A stretch of DNA of 46,579 nucleotides from Muribaculaceae bacterium (GTDB lineage Bacteria > Bacteroidota > Bacteroidia > Bacteroidales > Muribaculaceae): contig JAFZSO010000011.1 of the NCBI GenBank assembly GCA_017619355.1, positions 1 through 46,579 of the forward strand. The letters run 5' to 3'. The notes under the pieces are model-generated. The model had not been told where the DNA came from. It was given only the letters and a program-made list of their open reading frames with translations, and made no database searches. This document shows, piece after piece, positions 4,750 through 13,673 of this stretch. Every line of letters starts with the position of its first letter. The first letter of the stretch is position 1. A program made the translations under genes and the position numbers.

Positions 4750-7700
4750 TTAGTACGGAATTTCCTGCTGTTTTGGTTCTGGTCTCGGCTCCTCGAGGTC
4801 ATCTTCCACACTGCTTGTCACTATTTCAAGATTGATGCCATAGTTATCTCGCACCATTTCATAGTCAAAGCAGTATGCGCGGTCAACGCTATCGGTATTT
4901 TTAACCTTGTCATTACCGAACTCGTCTTTTTCGACTGTGACCTCATGTCTGCCATCAATGATATTCTTGAAGCGCACGGAGCGTTTAAGACCGATATATT
5001 CTTTTGAGTTCTCAAGGTAGTATGCAAGCGTTTCGGCTGGCAAAACAGTGTCGCCAACCAATTTGCCGAATCGTTTGTAGAGCATGAAGATGCGATTCTT
5101 ACGAAGCAGCAGCACCGGTCGTGCCCTGGTCCATTCGATAACATTGGTTGTGTCGCATTTGAAACGAGAAACATATCTGATTTTGAAGTCGCTGTCCTGG
5201 TATATTTGCCCATCTTGCTGCAGGAATGCCACCATGTTCCAGAAGTTGGCGAGTTCATTGCTTGATTTGCACTCGCTGTTCTGCATCAGCACATGATCAA
5301 CGCAAATCTTCAGCAGTTCACTGTACTCCAGCGGCAGGTCAAGCACACCGCTGAGTGTGCGGAAAGCTGCCAATGGTACGCACCAGTTGCGAAGAATACG
5401 GTCTTGAATGTCCTCGTTGCGAGTATTCTCCACGAGGTCGCTAAGCGCTGTGTTGTAATTGCCAACAAACTCAGCCTCGAACTTGGCTCGATGTCTAAGA
5501 ATTTGCAGCGTCAAGTGTGACAGACCTCGTTTCCGGATCTCTTTCAGTTCCTCAAACTTGCGCTTCGCTTCCTCGCTGAAAACGCTTTGGTTGAATGTGA
5601 GGAATATCACACGAGTGAACAATGCGATATCAGCGGTTGGCATTTCCTGGCCGCTCAGAATAACACCGCAGTCAACTGATGTAATTTCGCGCTTCCTTTC
5701 CTCCCAGTTCATACGGCTGCGACCGCTGCCGTCCCACAAACCTTTCAGAAACTCTATCTTCAAATAGTCGATGCTATTTTTGTATTCATCAATATGCACC
5801 AGGGCATTGGCGCATTGAGCTACGATTTCGCCCATTGCCGGAACGGTAGAGTTTTGAATGTTAGGCGGTGTGTTGTCGATGATAAAGAAGCTCATCAGCG
5901 AATGGCCTAATTCACTCTTACCTGAGCCAACAGGACCAAAGAGGTTGAGAATAGGGAATGCTTTGGTGAAGCCAGCCACCACGTCGCGGAACAATGTGGC
6001 GAGTAAAAAGCAAATACCGACTTTGGCATTATCGCCAAACACGTCAATGAGCTTTGTGGTATAGTCTTGTAGGGATATACCATTCAAGGCCAGATGAACG
6101 AACTGCCTCTCAAAGGCGAAATACTTTTGGTTGTCTCGATAGATTTTGCTGTTCGACGGCAAGTAGTAGTTGCCAAGCTCGTCGCCTAATCTCACAATGC
6201 CATAGTCATCGGTTGTGTACCAATTACCGTTATAGAAACAACCATTACCAAAGGCAAAGAATCCTTTACTTTGCCACCCAAGCTGTGTAATCTCCACAGC
6301 GGTTTCTGTCTTCTCGTATAAGTACATTTTCAATTTTGTTAAGTGTTCCTCCTTGGCTAACCAAATGAAGTTGCCAAGGCCCTCTATTCTTTGTTTGAAC
6401 TTGCTAAGAGAGGAAAGTTCCTCTTGTTTAAGTTCTATGATTTCAGTAAGACCTCTATAATTGGTGATACGGTAGAGTCGTTTAGGCAGCAGTGGGTCTT
6501 TGATATGGAACATTGGTTCCATTATGAAGTTGCTCCACTGGTACTCGCCATCCTTTCCGATTGACCAGTAGCAGAGGCCACTTTCGTAGAACCCATATTT
6601 AGCAAGCAGCTCCTTGTTGAGCATCTGCGCCTTGTCAGCCGAAACTTTTTCTTCTTTGTTCGCCTTACGAGCAGCCGAGAGTGCCGACTTCCACAATGCT
6701 TTGTCGGGATATAATTTTTGCAGTTGCTTCAAAAGCATCTGCACCTTTACATTGTCAAGAATGAGTGCTAACAGGTTTGTCAGCTCATTCACTACGGCAC
6801 TCTTAGCTTCTACAGTTTCGCAAGGCTCAAAAAGAATCTCTGCATACCAAACTATAAAGTCTTTTTCCTCGATGGATGATAGTACAGCGCCGCTGGTGAT
6901 GTAGCTGTCTGGGTCACGTTTCTCGTCCGGATCTGCAGGAATCTCTTTTACCGTGACACCCAACCCAGCTTTCAGTGCAATCATACCATTGGCGCACACG
7001 AACTTCTTCCCTGCACCCATCTTCTCGCCGTTCTTTGGCGGGTCTGCGTCAGGAATGAAGCAAACCCTGTTGGCGTGTTTGTGCAGCTGCTCGAAATGCG
7101 CTGCGCTCCATGCGCCGCCAAGAGATGCTACCGTGTTGGTTATGCCTATGCTTTGAAGCTTGATAACATCAGGCGCACCTTCAACAAGGTAAAATCTATC
7201 TTCTTTGCGTGCTGTGGTTATGGCGTTGTCGATGCCGAAGATAGTTTCTTTCTTCTCATAGATAACGCTTGTTGGGCTGTTTATATACTTCGCCTTACTT
7301 TCACCCAATGCGCGAGCGGTAAAGCCGATGATTCGCCTAAACCGGTCACGGATGGGTATCATCAGGCGGTCACGGTAGAAATCATAGATCTCATCGTGAT
7401 CACCTTTGCGAAGTAAACCGAGCTCTATCATCAATTCAATGGGCTGACCGGCCTTTTTCGCTGCCTGGTAGAGCGAGTCACGCACTCCATCAGCGTAGCC
7501 AATGCCATTCTCGGCAACATATTCAGCGCCCCAACCACGACTTTCGACGGCATAGTTAAGTGCAAACTTGGCTTTGTCGTTGTCTTCTGTGATAGCGTTG
7601 ACGTAGAATTGGCCAGCCCATTGGTTAATGGCAAGCATCGCTTCACGCTTTAGCTGCGCCTGTATTTCTTCTGCTGTGCGAACATCGCGTGTTTCTTCAA

Positions 7701-7986
7701 TCTTGATGCCGTAGAGTTGCGCAAGGTCTTTGACTGCTTCGGGAAAGGAGATGTGTTTATACTTCATCACGAAGTTAATCACGTCACCGCCGTTGTCCCC
7801 CTGGGGACACCCCCCGAAACAATGCCAAGTCTGCGTGCGCGGGTTGACATGGAATGATGGTGTGCGCTCGTTATGGAAGGGGCAGCACGCCTTGTGGCCC
7901 CGTCCAAGCGCACCCATATTCCGCTCAACCACATCTACTATATCAGCGCGGTTCAGCACCTGTTCTATATCTCTCTCGTTGATCAT
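4750..7986 (-). CDS. Prophage DNA primase-helicase fusion (1078 aa)
   Basis: N-terminal CHC2 zinc-binding domain: residues 1-80 include MINERDIEQVLNRADIVDVV, C-C-PFHNE-TPSF and WHCFGGCPQGDNGGDVINF. A TOPRIM-type catalytic domain follows (GFTARALGESKAKYINSP, LVEGAPDVIKLQS, then FIPDADPP with the metal-binding D-x-D). The C-terminal half is an AAA-type helicase: Walker A GPVGSGKS and Walker B ALVHIDEYKN. This is the DnaG-plus-helicase plan of phage and plasmid replication proteins. The start MINERDIEQ at 7986 matches the canonical DnaG start; an in-frame start at 8025 would overlap the upstream gene. Four bases separate it from that gene's stop, so it is in the early operon. Confidence 0.88.
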   Translation of the reverse strand: MINERDIEQVLNRADIVDVVERNMGALGRGHKACCPFHNERTPSFHVNPRTQTWHCFGGCPQGDNGGDVINFVMKYKHISFPEAVKDLAQLYGIKIEETRDVRTAEEIQAQLKREAMLAINQWAGQFYVNAITEDNDKAKFALNYAVESRGWGAEYVAENGIGYADGVRDSLYQAAKKAGQPIELMIELGLLRKGDHDEIYDFYRDRLMIPIRDRFRRIIGFTARALGESKAKYINSPTSVIYEKKETIFGIDNAITTARKEDRFYLVEGAPDVIKLQSIGITNTVASLGGAWSAAHFEQLHKHANRVCFIPDADPPKNGEKMGAGKKFVCANGMIALKAGLGVTVKEIPADPDEKRDPDSYITSGAVLSSIEEKDFIVWYAEILFEPCETVEAKSAVVNELTNLLALILDNVKVQMLLKQLQKLYPDKALWKSALSAARKANKEEKVSADKAQMLNKELLAKYGFYESGLCYWSIGKDGEYQWSNFIMEPMFHIKDPLLPKRLYRITNYRGLTEIIELKQEELSSLSKFKQRIEGLGNFIWLAKEEHLTKLKMYLYEKTETAVEITQLGWQSKGFFAFGNGCFYNGNWYTTDDYGIVRLGDELGNYYLPSNSKIYRDNQKYFAFERQFVHLALNGISLQDYTTKLIDVFGDNAKVGICFLLATLFRDVVAGFTKAFPILNLFGPVGSGKSELGHSLMSFFIIDNTPPNIQNSTVPAMGEIVAQCANALVHIDEYKNSIDYLKIEFLKGLWDGSGRSRMNWEERKREITSVDCGVILSGQEMPTADIALFTRVIFLTFNQSVFSEEAKRKFEELKEIRKRGLSHLTLQILRHRAKFEAEFVGNYNTALSDLVENTRNEDIQDRILRNWCVPLAAFRTLSGVLDLPLEYSELLKICVDHVLMQNSECKSSNELANFWNMVAFLQQDGQIYQDSDFKIRYVSRFKCDTTNVIEWTRARPVLLLRKNRIFMLYKRFGKLVGDTVLPAETLAYYLENSKEYIGLKRSVRFKNIIDGRHEVTVEKDEFGNDKVKNTDSVDRAYCFDYEMVRDNYGINLEIVTSSVEDDLEEPRPEPKQQEIPY

Positions 7987-7990
7987 GGAC

Positions 7991-8263
7991 TCATAGACTG
8001 ATATTAAAGTTATACAAATCGCCATTGGATGTGCCGTTGGCGTTCATGCACACGCCGAAACAATTCCACCTCACACGGCGCTTGCGCTTGCGGAACTCGC
8101 CGCGCACCTTGTGCTTGGTTGGCTGCATAATAGTGCCGATGACAACATTAACCCAACCGTCCTCGAGGTAGATTTCTTCAAATTCAATATCATCTCGTTT
8201 TCTGATGGCTTTTTCCCAATCAGCGATTTTATGTCCTATATATCCCATATCAGTCTTGGTCAT
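7991..8263 (-). CDS. Small basic prophage protein (about 90 aa)
   Basis: Contains MGYIGHKIADWEKAIRKRDD, a strongly basic KHKVRGEFRKRKRRVRW stretch near the C-terminal third, and ends DLYNFNISL. The basic block suggests nucleic-acid binding. I start it at ATG 8263, overlapping the upstream stop by 14 bases; ATG 8248 is also possible. No family recognised. It lies directly before the primase and likely works with it. Confidence 0.6.
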   Translation of the reverse strand: MTKTDMGYIGHKIADWEKAIRKRDDIEFEEIYLEDGWVNVVIGTIMQPTKHKVRGEFRKRKRRVRWNCFGVCMNANGTSNGDLYNFNISL

Positions 8264-8798
8264 TAAAGTGAGCAATAATTTGGTTTGTGTGTTTGAAATG
8301 TAGTCGAGCTTTGATGTTCGCAACATGGCGAGAGACGGTGTAAACCGAAATCATAAGTTCGTTAGCGACTTCGAGTTTGTCATAACCTTTACCAAGCAGT
8401 ACAGCCACCTCACGCTCGCGAGGTGAGAGTGTGGACTGCAATTTAGGTCTGCATACGCAGCCCTCCAGTCTGCATTCGCCTCGAAGCGGACATTTAACTT
8501 CCTCGATGTGTAGTCCGCCTATTGCGTCAATGTCCGCATGGAGTGCATCATACTCACCGAAGTTGCAGCGGATGAATCTGTGCACGATGCGATATTCATA
8601 ATATGAGCGGTTGCGCTCACTGGTAGAGTAGAGCTCGCTCAATGCTCTGAAAGCATCGGGGTAGAGTTCTTTGATGGTGACGATCATCTCCTCAATGAGC
8701 GGTCGGCATGACTCATCGAGGATAAACATTGGTTTGCCCTCGGGCTTACAGCACACAGAGCCGTCTGGTGTGTTGTAAAATTCAATCTTCTCTATCAT
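8250..8798 (-). CDS. LuxR-type HTH regulator with a Cys-rich segment (182 aa)
   Basis: The C-terminal 55 residues are a LuxR/GerE HTH: TLSPREREVAVLLGKGYDKL, then ANELMISVYTVSRHVANI. Just before it, at about residues 103-116, CPLRGECRLEGCVC holds four Cys spaced like a small zinc site. The N-terminal part is helical with no receiver domain, so it is not a classical response regulator. In a prophage early operon it may be the activator of later genes; the TGTAG field is a candidate target. That link is inference. Confidence 0.75.
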   Translation of the reverse strand: MIEKIEFYNTPDGSVCCKPEGKPMFILDESCRPLIEEMIVTIKELYPDAFRALSELYSTSERNRSYYEYRIVHRFIRCNFGEYDALHADIDAIGGLHIEEVKCPLRGECRLEGCVCRPKLQSTLSPREREVAVLLGKGYDKLEVANELMISVYTVSRHVANIKARLHFKHTNQIIAHFNDQD

Positions 8799-8976
8799 TG
8801 TCTTTACATTTTTGAATATAGTTCATAATGGCTTCTTCTTCCAGTTTTTTGAAGGCGTTGTTCTTCATCTTTTGGAAAAAGGTAGAGTAGGCGATGCCAG
8901 TGATTTCAATAACATCTTTAATAAAGCGCCCTTTGCCTTTTTGGTCGAGCTGATTGTAGTAGTCAATTATAACCAT
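8782..8976 (-). CDS. Small prophage early protein, HTH-like (64 aa)
   Basis: MVIIDYYNQLDQKGKGRFIK, then VIEITGIAYSTFFQKMKNN. The ITGIAYSTFFQKM segment has the shape of a helix-turn-helix recognition helix. First gene of the early operon, directly under the operator shared with the XRE repressor, so it is in the Cro-like position. Start chosen at 8976; an in-frame extension to 9039 runs into the promoter. It overlaps the LuxR-type gene by 17 bases. Confidence 0.6.
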   Translation of the reverse strand: MVIIDYYNQLDQKGKGRFIKDVIEITGIAYSTFFQKMKNNAFKKLEEEAIMNYIQKCKDNDRED

Positions 8977-9036
8977 AGTCGTTAATTTATTAATAAATTT
9001 TTGGTCAGTACAAAAAATAGAATTAATTTTGGAGTG

Positions 9037-9115
9037 CAAATTTAATTAGATTTGCGAAAACCAACAAAATATTATTGGTTTTATTAAAGTTAAATTATAC
9101 TAAAATTATTGGTTT
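9037..9115. promoter_or_regulatory. Divergent early/repressor promoters and operator
   Basis: On minus, TTTG (9068..9065), 20 bases, TAAATTTG (9044..9037) drives the early operon. On plus, TAGATTTG (9047-9054) is a -7 match for the repressor gene, without a good -33. ATTATTGGTTT occurs at 9071-9081 and 9105-9115 (34 bp apart), and an inverted half AAAACCAA at 9057-9064 pairs with TTGGTTTT at 9075-9082. The inverted pair flanks the minus -33 box, as expected for a repressor operator. Confidence 0.65.
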
Positions 9116-9117
9116 CT

Positions 9118-9480
9118 ATGTACAATGGTCAAGTTATTAATGTGTTGCTGAAAGAGCGCGGAATGAAAGCCAAAGATTTATTGGAGTATCTTCAGCTCCA
9201 AACCAACGGTTCAATATCTACACTCGTGCGTGGCAACCCTACTGCGGAGAGGCTTGAGAAAATTGCTGATTTTTTTGATGTACCCATCGATGCTTTGTTT
9301 AAGAGAAGTAAAAGTTATGGCTATAATGTGGTAGGCAATTCCAACAATATAGCCAATATCACTATTGGTGAATTGCGTGGAAAAGCGAAGTCCTTGGAGC
9401 AAATCATTGATGAAAAGGACAAGCGGATTGCCCTGCTCGAGGATATGGTTGAACTACTCAAAAAGCAGCAAAATCCATAG
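9118..9480 (+). CDS. XRE-family prophage repressor (120 aa)
   Basis: N-terminal Cro/CI-type HTH at residues 1-65 (GQVINVLLKERGMKAKDLLE, with IADFFDVPIDALF as the end helix of the domain), a linker with YNVVGNSNNIANI, and a C-terminal coiled coil (LEQIIDEKDKRIALLEDMVE) for dimerisation. No protease or metal site is present. Start at ATG 9118; a TTG at 9109 also opens the frame. It faces the early operon across the shared operator and is the likely immunity repressor of the element. It is the outermost element gene on this side. Confidence 0.85.
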   Translation: MYNGQVINVLLKERGMKAKDLLEYLQLQTNGSISTLVRGNPTAERLEKIADFFDVPIDALFKRSKSYGYNVVGNSNNIANITIGELRGKAKSLEQIIDEKDKRIALLEDMVELLKKQQNP

Positions 9481-9596
9481 ACGCGTTATGGACGGAGAAT
9501 TCGAAAAAAGTATCAATCTGAAAAATGCAAATGGTTGATGGTCAACCAGCGGTTGGGCAACGAAACCAAAAAAATATTCTTGTCCTCTCCGCCAAT

Positions 9597-9905
9597 CAAG
9601 AACGAAACGGTCTCGACGAATGTTGAGGCCGTTTTCTGTTTTGCCCTCATGGCAAGCTTGCTTGGCAATGAGGATAAGACAGAAAGCGAGGTGCGCCTAT
9701 TGGCGCAGGTTCGTTCTTGATTGAACAGCCTCCCCCAACTCAAGATGCACGAGCGTCAGCGAGTGAATCTTGTCCTTTGGCTTCCGTTTCACTCTGCATT
9801 GGCAGCGGCCCGCTGGAGCGTCTCAAGATGCACGAGCGAATGCGAGTGAATCTTGTAATCCATGCCCATGGCAAGCTTGCTTGACAATGAGGGAAAGACA
9901 GAAAG
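9597..9905. repeat. Hairpin-forming direct repeats at the probable element border
   Basis: This 400-bp gap between the repressor and guaD has no gene. A unit with CATGGCAAGCTTGCTTG, an AATGAGG side and AGACAGAAAG lies at 9644-9686 and 9865-9905. A second unit, CTCAAGATGCACGAGCG plus CGAGTGAATCTTG, lies at 9739-9773 and 9822-9856. Both units fold into hairpins with one mismatch inside an outer 5-6 bp stem. A 13-bp inverted pair, 9597-9609 with 9710-9722, and TGCGCC/GGCGCA at 9692-9707 add to this. These look like extragenic palindromic repeats, and one copy could mark the attachment region. Confidence 0.7.
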
Positions 9906-9906
9906 G

Positions 9907-11181
9907 TTAGTTGTGGAGGCGGGGCTCGGGGATTTCCTGGCCGCGGCAGAAGCGGACGGCGATGTTGCGGTCATCGCCCAAATAGATGAAGCGCTCGAGG
10001 CGGTGGAGCAGCGAGTAGTTGTCATGGTTGAGGTCGGCGTCGTCGATGACGAGGGCGTCGAACTCATAGCCAGGCTCAAAGCTACCTACATGGCCAAAGA
10101 AACTACCTGCCGACTTGGTGGCAAGCCAGAATGCCTCGGAGAGCGTGAGGAAGTGCTTGCTCTTGTCGCGACAGTAGCACATCTTGCTCACCTGAATGGC
10201 GTAGACCATCATGCGCATGATGCTCAGGTCGTGGCCACCACTGATGTCGCTGCCCAAGCCCACCTTCACACCGCGGTCAAGGAACGTACGAATGGGTGCC
10301 ATGCCGCTGCTCACGTTCAGGTTCGACGTGGGGCAATGTGCCACCATCACGTTGCGGCGGGTCATCAGTTCCAACTCGTCGCCAGCCGTGTGGACGCAGT
10401 GCGCCATGATGGTAGGCGTCTGGCCAAAGAGGCCATAGCGGTCGTAGGCGTCGCCATAGTTGCGGCTCTCGGGCTCCAGTTCCTTCACCCATGCGATTTC
10501 GCTCGCATTCTCTGACAGGTGCGACTGCACAGGCAACTGGTACTTCTGGGCCAACTTGCCGCAGGCTCGAAGCATGGCGGGAGAGCACGAGGGCACAAAG
10601 CGGGGTGTGATGATGGGACGCACAAGGCTGTCGGGGGCGTTCCACTCAGCAATGAGCGCCTCGTTCTTGGCTACGGCTTCGTCGATGCTCTCATGGAGTG
10701 CATCGATGGCGTTGCGGTCCATGTCGACCTTACCCACCAGGGCACCCATGCCGGCATCGCGGAACAACTGCATGAGCAGACGCGTGCTCTCGAGGTGAAT
10801 GGTGGCGAACACCACGGAGCGCATGGTACCGAAGCGCCACAGGTCGTGCACAAAGCGGCTATACATGCGTGCGGCGTAGCGGGGGTCGCTGAATTTCGCT
10901 TCCTCGGGGAAGGTGTAGTTCATGAGCCACGGCAGCAGTTCCAGATCCATGGAGATGGCCTGGTTGCGGTATTGCGGCGCATGCACGTGCATGTCGTTCA
11001 TGGCAGGGATGAGCAGCTTATCGCCGTAGTCGATCACATCTTCCACCTCTTTGCCAAAGGCATCGGCACTGGCGGCCACGCCCACGACGCGCCCGTTGTC
11101 CACGCCCACATAGCCTTGCTCCACAATCTCAAATTGGTCTTTCTCGCGAGTGAAAATAATGTTAGCCTTGTATAGTTTCAT
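9907..11181 (-). CDS. guaD: Guanine deaminase
   Basis: Amidohydrolase that turns guanine into xanthine plus ammonia in purine salvage, cytosolic and zinc-dependent. The metal-site motifs are present: HVHAPQ at residues 65-70, QSHLSEN and MAHCVH for the metal His residues, and VGLGSDISGG with the catalytic Asp. The HVHAPQ form is specific to guanine deaminase. Length (424) is normal. It is a single gene with its own promoter at 11254..11224. Confidence 0.93.
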   Translation of the reverse strand: MKLYKANIIFTREKDQFEIVEQGYVGVDNGRVVGVAASADAFGKEVEDVIDYGDKLLIPAMNDMHVHAPQYRNQAISMDLELLPWLMNYTFPEEAKFSDPRYAARMYSRFVHDLWRFGTMRSVVFATIHLESTRLLMQLFRDAGMGALVGKVDMDRNAIDALHESIDEAVAKNEALIAEWNAPDSLVRPIITPRFVPSCSPAMLRACGKLAQKYQLPVQSHLSENASEIAWVKELEPESRNYGDAYDRYGLFGQTPTIMAHCVHTAGDELELMTRRNVMVAHCPTSNLNVSSGMAPIRTFLDRGVKVGLGSDISGGHDLSIMRMMVYAIQVSKMCYCRDKSKHFLTLSEAFWLATKSAGSFFGHVGSFEPGYEFDALVIDDADLNHDNYSLLHRLERFIYLGDDRNIAVRFCRGQEIPEPRLHN

Positions 11182-11223
11182 GAGTAAGATTTATATCGTT
11201 TTACAAAGAATCAATTCTATATG

Positions 11224-11254
11224 CAAAGATACTAAATTCAAGTCAAAAAAGCAA
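11224..11254 (-). promoter_or_regulatory. guaD promoter
   Basis: TTG at 11254..11252, 20 bases, TATCTTTG at 11231..11224. Leader of about 35 bases to the ATG. Confidence 0.75.
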
Positions 11255-11265
11255 TAATCGGGAGG

Positions 11266-11316
11266 CAATAAAAATTTCTGCCGCGGGCGCTCAGCGAGTG
11301 AACGACTCACGACAGA
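11266..11316 (-). terminator. Probable terminator after the DUF4923 gene
   Basis: On minus, TTTCTG near 11316 and CAGAAA near 11272 form the base of a long stem that includes TGAGT/ACTC, followed by TTTTTATT. A smaller hairpin AGTCTG/CAGACT lies at 11333-11348 closer to the stop codon. Confidence 0.55.
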
Positions 11317-11358
11317 AATAATGCGTCCAGAGAGTCTGTAGTCAGACTGTCACGGTTG

Positions 11359-11970
11359 TTACTTGACGAGCTCGAAGCCCACGCGAGCACCATCGGTGCT
11401 CTTAGCGAGATTCTTAACAGCATCGATGGCTGTAGCATTGGTGACTTGTCCCACATTCTGGAGCATGCTCACCATCTGGTTGGCATCGAACATCAGTCCG
11501 ATGCCGTTGGCCGTCTTGGTGACATTGCCCTTGATGGTTTGAGTACCTGTCTTGAGAGCGATTTCACCATTCTTCTCGTTGTAAGTGTAGGTTCCTGTGA
11601 AAGGAATACCGCCGACTTTAGCGTTGAAAGTGTTGTTGGCGCCGAAAGAGAAGCCGGTATTGTTCTTGTTGATACCCATGTTCTGGTAAGAGGGAGCCAA
11701 TGAAGAAACGAGGCTGCTGGTAGCAGCGGCACCACCGGCCTTTGTGAGAGCCTTCTCAGAGGTGAAGGCTGCACTTGGAGCGTTGTAGCTCCAGTTACCC
11801 TGAAGGTCGTTAGAGGTGAAGCCGAGGCCAAGCACATTGCCGAGCACCGCACCTAACACATTGCCAAGAAGGCCACCTGTGCTAGAAGTACTGCTGCCTC
11901 CAAGTCCTGAGAGGCAACTTGTAGAAAGAATTGCTAAGGCAGATAAAACTGCAATAAAAGATTTTTTCAT
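11359..11970 (-). CDS. DUF4923-family lipoprotein (lipocalin-like)
   Basis: Signal peptide with lipobox (MKKSFIAVLSALAILSTSCL, Cys at residue 19), then a Ser/Gly-rich segment and a beta-rich domain (LQGNWSY, TFNAKVGGIPFTGTY, GIGLMFDANQMVSML). This is the pattern of DUF4923, a Bacteroidales lipocalin-like family that is probably periplasmic or outer-membrane anchored; the ligand is unknown. A TATATTTG -7 box lies at 12019..12012. Monocistronic. Confidence 0.85.
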   Translation of the reverse strand: MKKSFIAVLSALAILSTSCLSGLGGSSTSSTGGLLGNVLGAVLGNVLGLGFTSNDLQGNWSYNAPSAAFTSEKALTKAGGAAATSSLVSSLAPSYQNMGINKNNTGFSFGANNTFNAKVGGIPFTGTYTYNEKNGEIALKTGTQTIKGNVTKTANGIGLMFDANQMVSMLQNVGQVTNATAIDAVKNLAKSTDGARVGFELVK

Positions 11971-12109
11971 AGTTGTGGTTATTTAATTAATGTATATAAA
12001 AAGTTTTGGTGCAAATATAAGATATTTTCTAAAAAAAACTACACAAACACGAAAAAAAAACATCGAATGGGCATTATTTTTATCAAAATGACGGTAAAAA
12101 CGCTTTTTT

Positions 12110-13636
12110 TCAGAACTTTATTACATCAGTCTTGCGGGGGCTGAAGTTGTCGTTGACCGACACGGTGTGGGCATCGAAATCGATGGTAACAGTGCGGGAA
12201 CTTATCCAGTTAGTGTAATAGACCGTCATCGTGAGCACCGATGGCGAGGTCCAGGCATAGTTACCGGCGCACACAAAGTCGGGCTCAATGCCATCGAAAC
12301 GGCTGCGTGCCGTGATGGTGTAGAGCGGCAGCGTGTGGATGGACTCCACTTCCCACTGGCCAAAGGCGAGGCGGGCATGGCTGATGTTGTGGTTGCCGTA
12401 ATGCCAGTCGAGGGTGAGATGCTTGTCGTCGGTCAGGGTGATGGTAAGAGGCTCACAACCGTCGGGAGCAATGGTGATGATGCCATTGTTGGCCATCTGA
12501 CGCAAGAGTTTTGAGGTGGACTTGCCCTTCGTTACAGGCTGAGTGAAAGCGAGGCATTTCTTGCTCAGGCGTGTAGCCGCCTTGTTTTGCGCAGGCAGCG
12601 GTTCTTCGCTCACAATGGCGGGAATCAGGTTGTTCCAGATGCATCCCAGCAGGTCATGGCCATGGTAGCTGATGCTGTTGATGACCACCACCAGGTCGAA
12701 CTGTGGTACGCACACCACATATTGCGCCAAGGCTCCATCGGCACGGAAGGAACCCGGATACTTGCTGCGCCAAATCTGGTAGCAGTAGCCCTGGTTGCCG
12801 TCGGTGGGCGGAGTGTTGGTGGCGGCGCACTCAATCTGCTTGGAGGTGGCCTCGTCGATCCACTCGGCACTCACCAGCTGCTGGCCGTTCCAGTTGCCAC
12901 GATTCAGCAGCAGGATGCCCAGTTTGGCGAGCGACTCGGCCTGCACATGCAGTCCCCAACCACCCGTGTTGTAGCCCTGAGGGCACTGCTCCCACTGCGC
13001 CTGGGTGATGTGCATGGGGGTGAAGAATTTTTCCTGAAGATACTGGAGCAGCGTCTTGCCAGTGACGCGCTGCACGATGGCACTGAGCATATAGCTGCAC
13101 ATGGAGTCGTAGTAGAAGTGTGTGCCCGGCTCATGCTTGGGCGGGGTGGCGAGGAAAGCGCGAATCCAGTCGTCGTTGTTGGCGCGCAATGCTGAATAAC
13201 TGACTTCCAGCCCTGAGCCCATGATGAGCAGGTCGCGCACCGTCATCTGCGCGAGATAAGCCGGTATGCTGTCGGGCATCTTCTCGGGGAAGAAGGTTGC
13301 CACACGGTCGGTGAGACGCAGGCGGTTGTCGTCGATAGCGGCACCCACGCCCAGGGCCACGAAGGTCTTGGAGGCGCTATACTCGGTATGTCCATACTCG
13401 GGGCTGAAAGGGGCGGGATGCGCCTCGGCCACCACATTGCCATGACGCAGCACCATCACATGATGCAGGTGCGTTTCGGGCACGGCAAAGAGCGAGTCAA
13501 TGAATCGCTCCACACCGGCACTGCTCATGCCCTGCTGCTCGGGAGCGGTGCGGGGCAGATCGCCCACCTGTGCCAGCGCCAGCAGGCTGAACATTGCCAG
13601 CAGACTAACGACAAGAAATCTCGAAAATCGGTTCAT
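12110..13636 (-). CDS. Secreted serine hydrolase, beta-lactamase class C fold
   Basis: Signal peptide (MNRFSRFLVVSLLAMFSLLALAQ minus its last residues by eye, cleavage near residue 22), then the class C beta-lactamase / esterase fold: SASK (S-x-x-K nucleophile motif) at about residue 87, a YDSMCSYML segment with the Tyr-x-Ser/Asn second motif, and a C-terminal lipocalin-like DUF of about 120 residues. Such enzymes act as periplasmic peptidases, esterases or penicillin-binding-related hydrolases; a true beta-lactamase role is less likely. It lies 37 bases after ettA with no clear own promoter, so it may be read through from ettA. Confidence 0.85.
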   Translation of the reverse strand: MNRFSRFLVVSLLAMFSLLALAQVGDLPRTAPEQQGMSSAGVERFIDSLFAVPETHLHHVMVLRHGNVVAEAHPAPFSPEYGHTEYSASKTFVALGVGAAIDDNRLRLTDRVATFFPEKMPDSIPAYLAQMTVRDLLIMGSGLEVSYSALRANNDDWIRAFLATPPKHEPGTHFYYDSMCSYMLSAIVQRVTGKTLLQYLQEKFFTPMHITQAQWEQCPQGYNTGGWGLHVQAESLAKLGILLLNRGNWNGQQLVSAEWIDEATSKQIECAATNTPPTDGNQGYCYQIWRSKYPGSFRADGALAQYVVCVPQFDLVVVINSISYHGHDLLGCIWNNLIPAIVSEEPLPAQNKAATRLSKKCLAFTQPVTKGKSTSKLLRQMANNGIITIAPDGCEPLTITLTDDKHLTLDWHYGNHNISHARLAFGQWEVESIHTLPLYTITARSRFDGIEPDFVCAGNYAWTSPSVLTMTVYYTNWISSRTVTIDFDAHTVSVNDNFSPRKTDVIKF

Positions 13637-13673
13637 AGTTATATGTTTTTATAAATGTGTTACCTGAAAATTA

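Noticed and set aside
9862-10515. 217-residue plus-strand open frame opposite guaD
   Set aside because: It is the mirror of a GC-rich true gene with full amidohydrolase motifs; no own motif or promoter.
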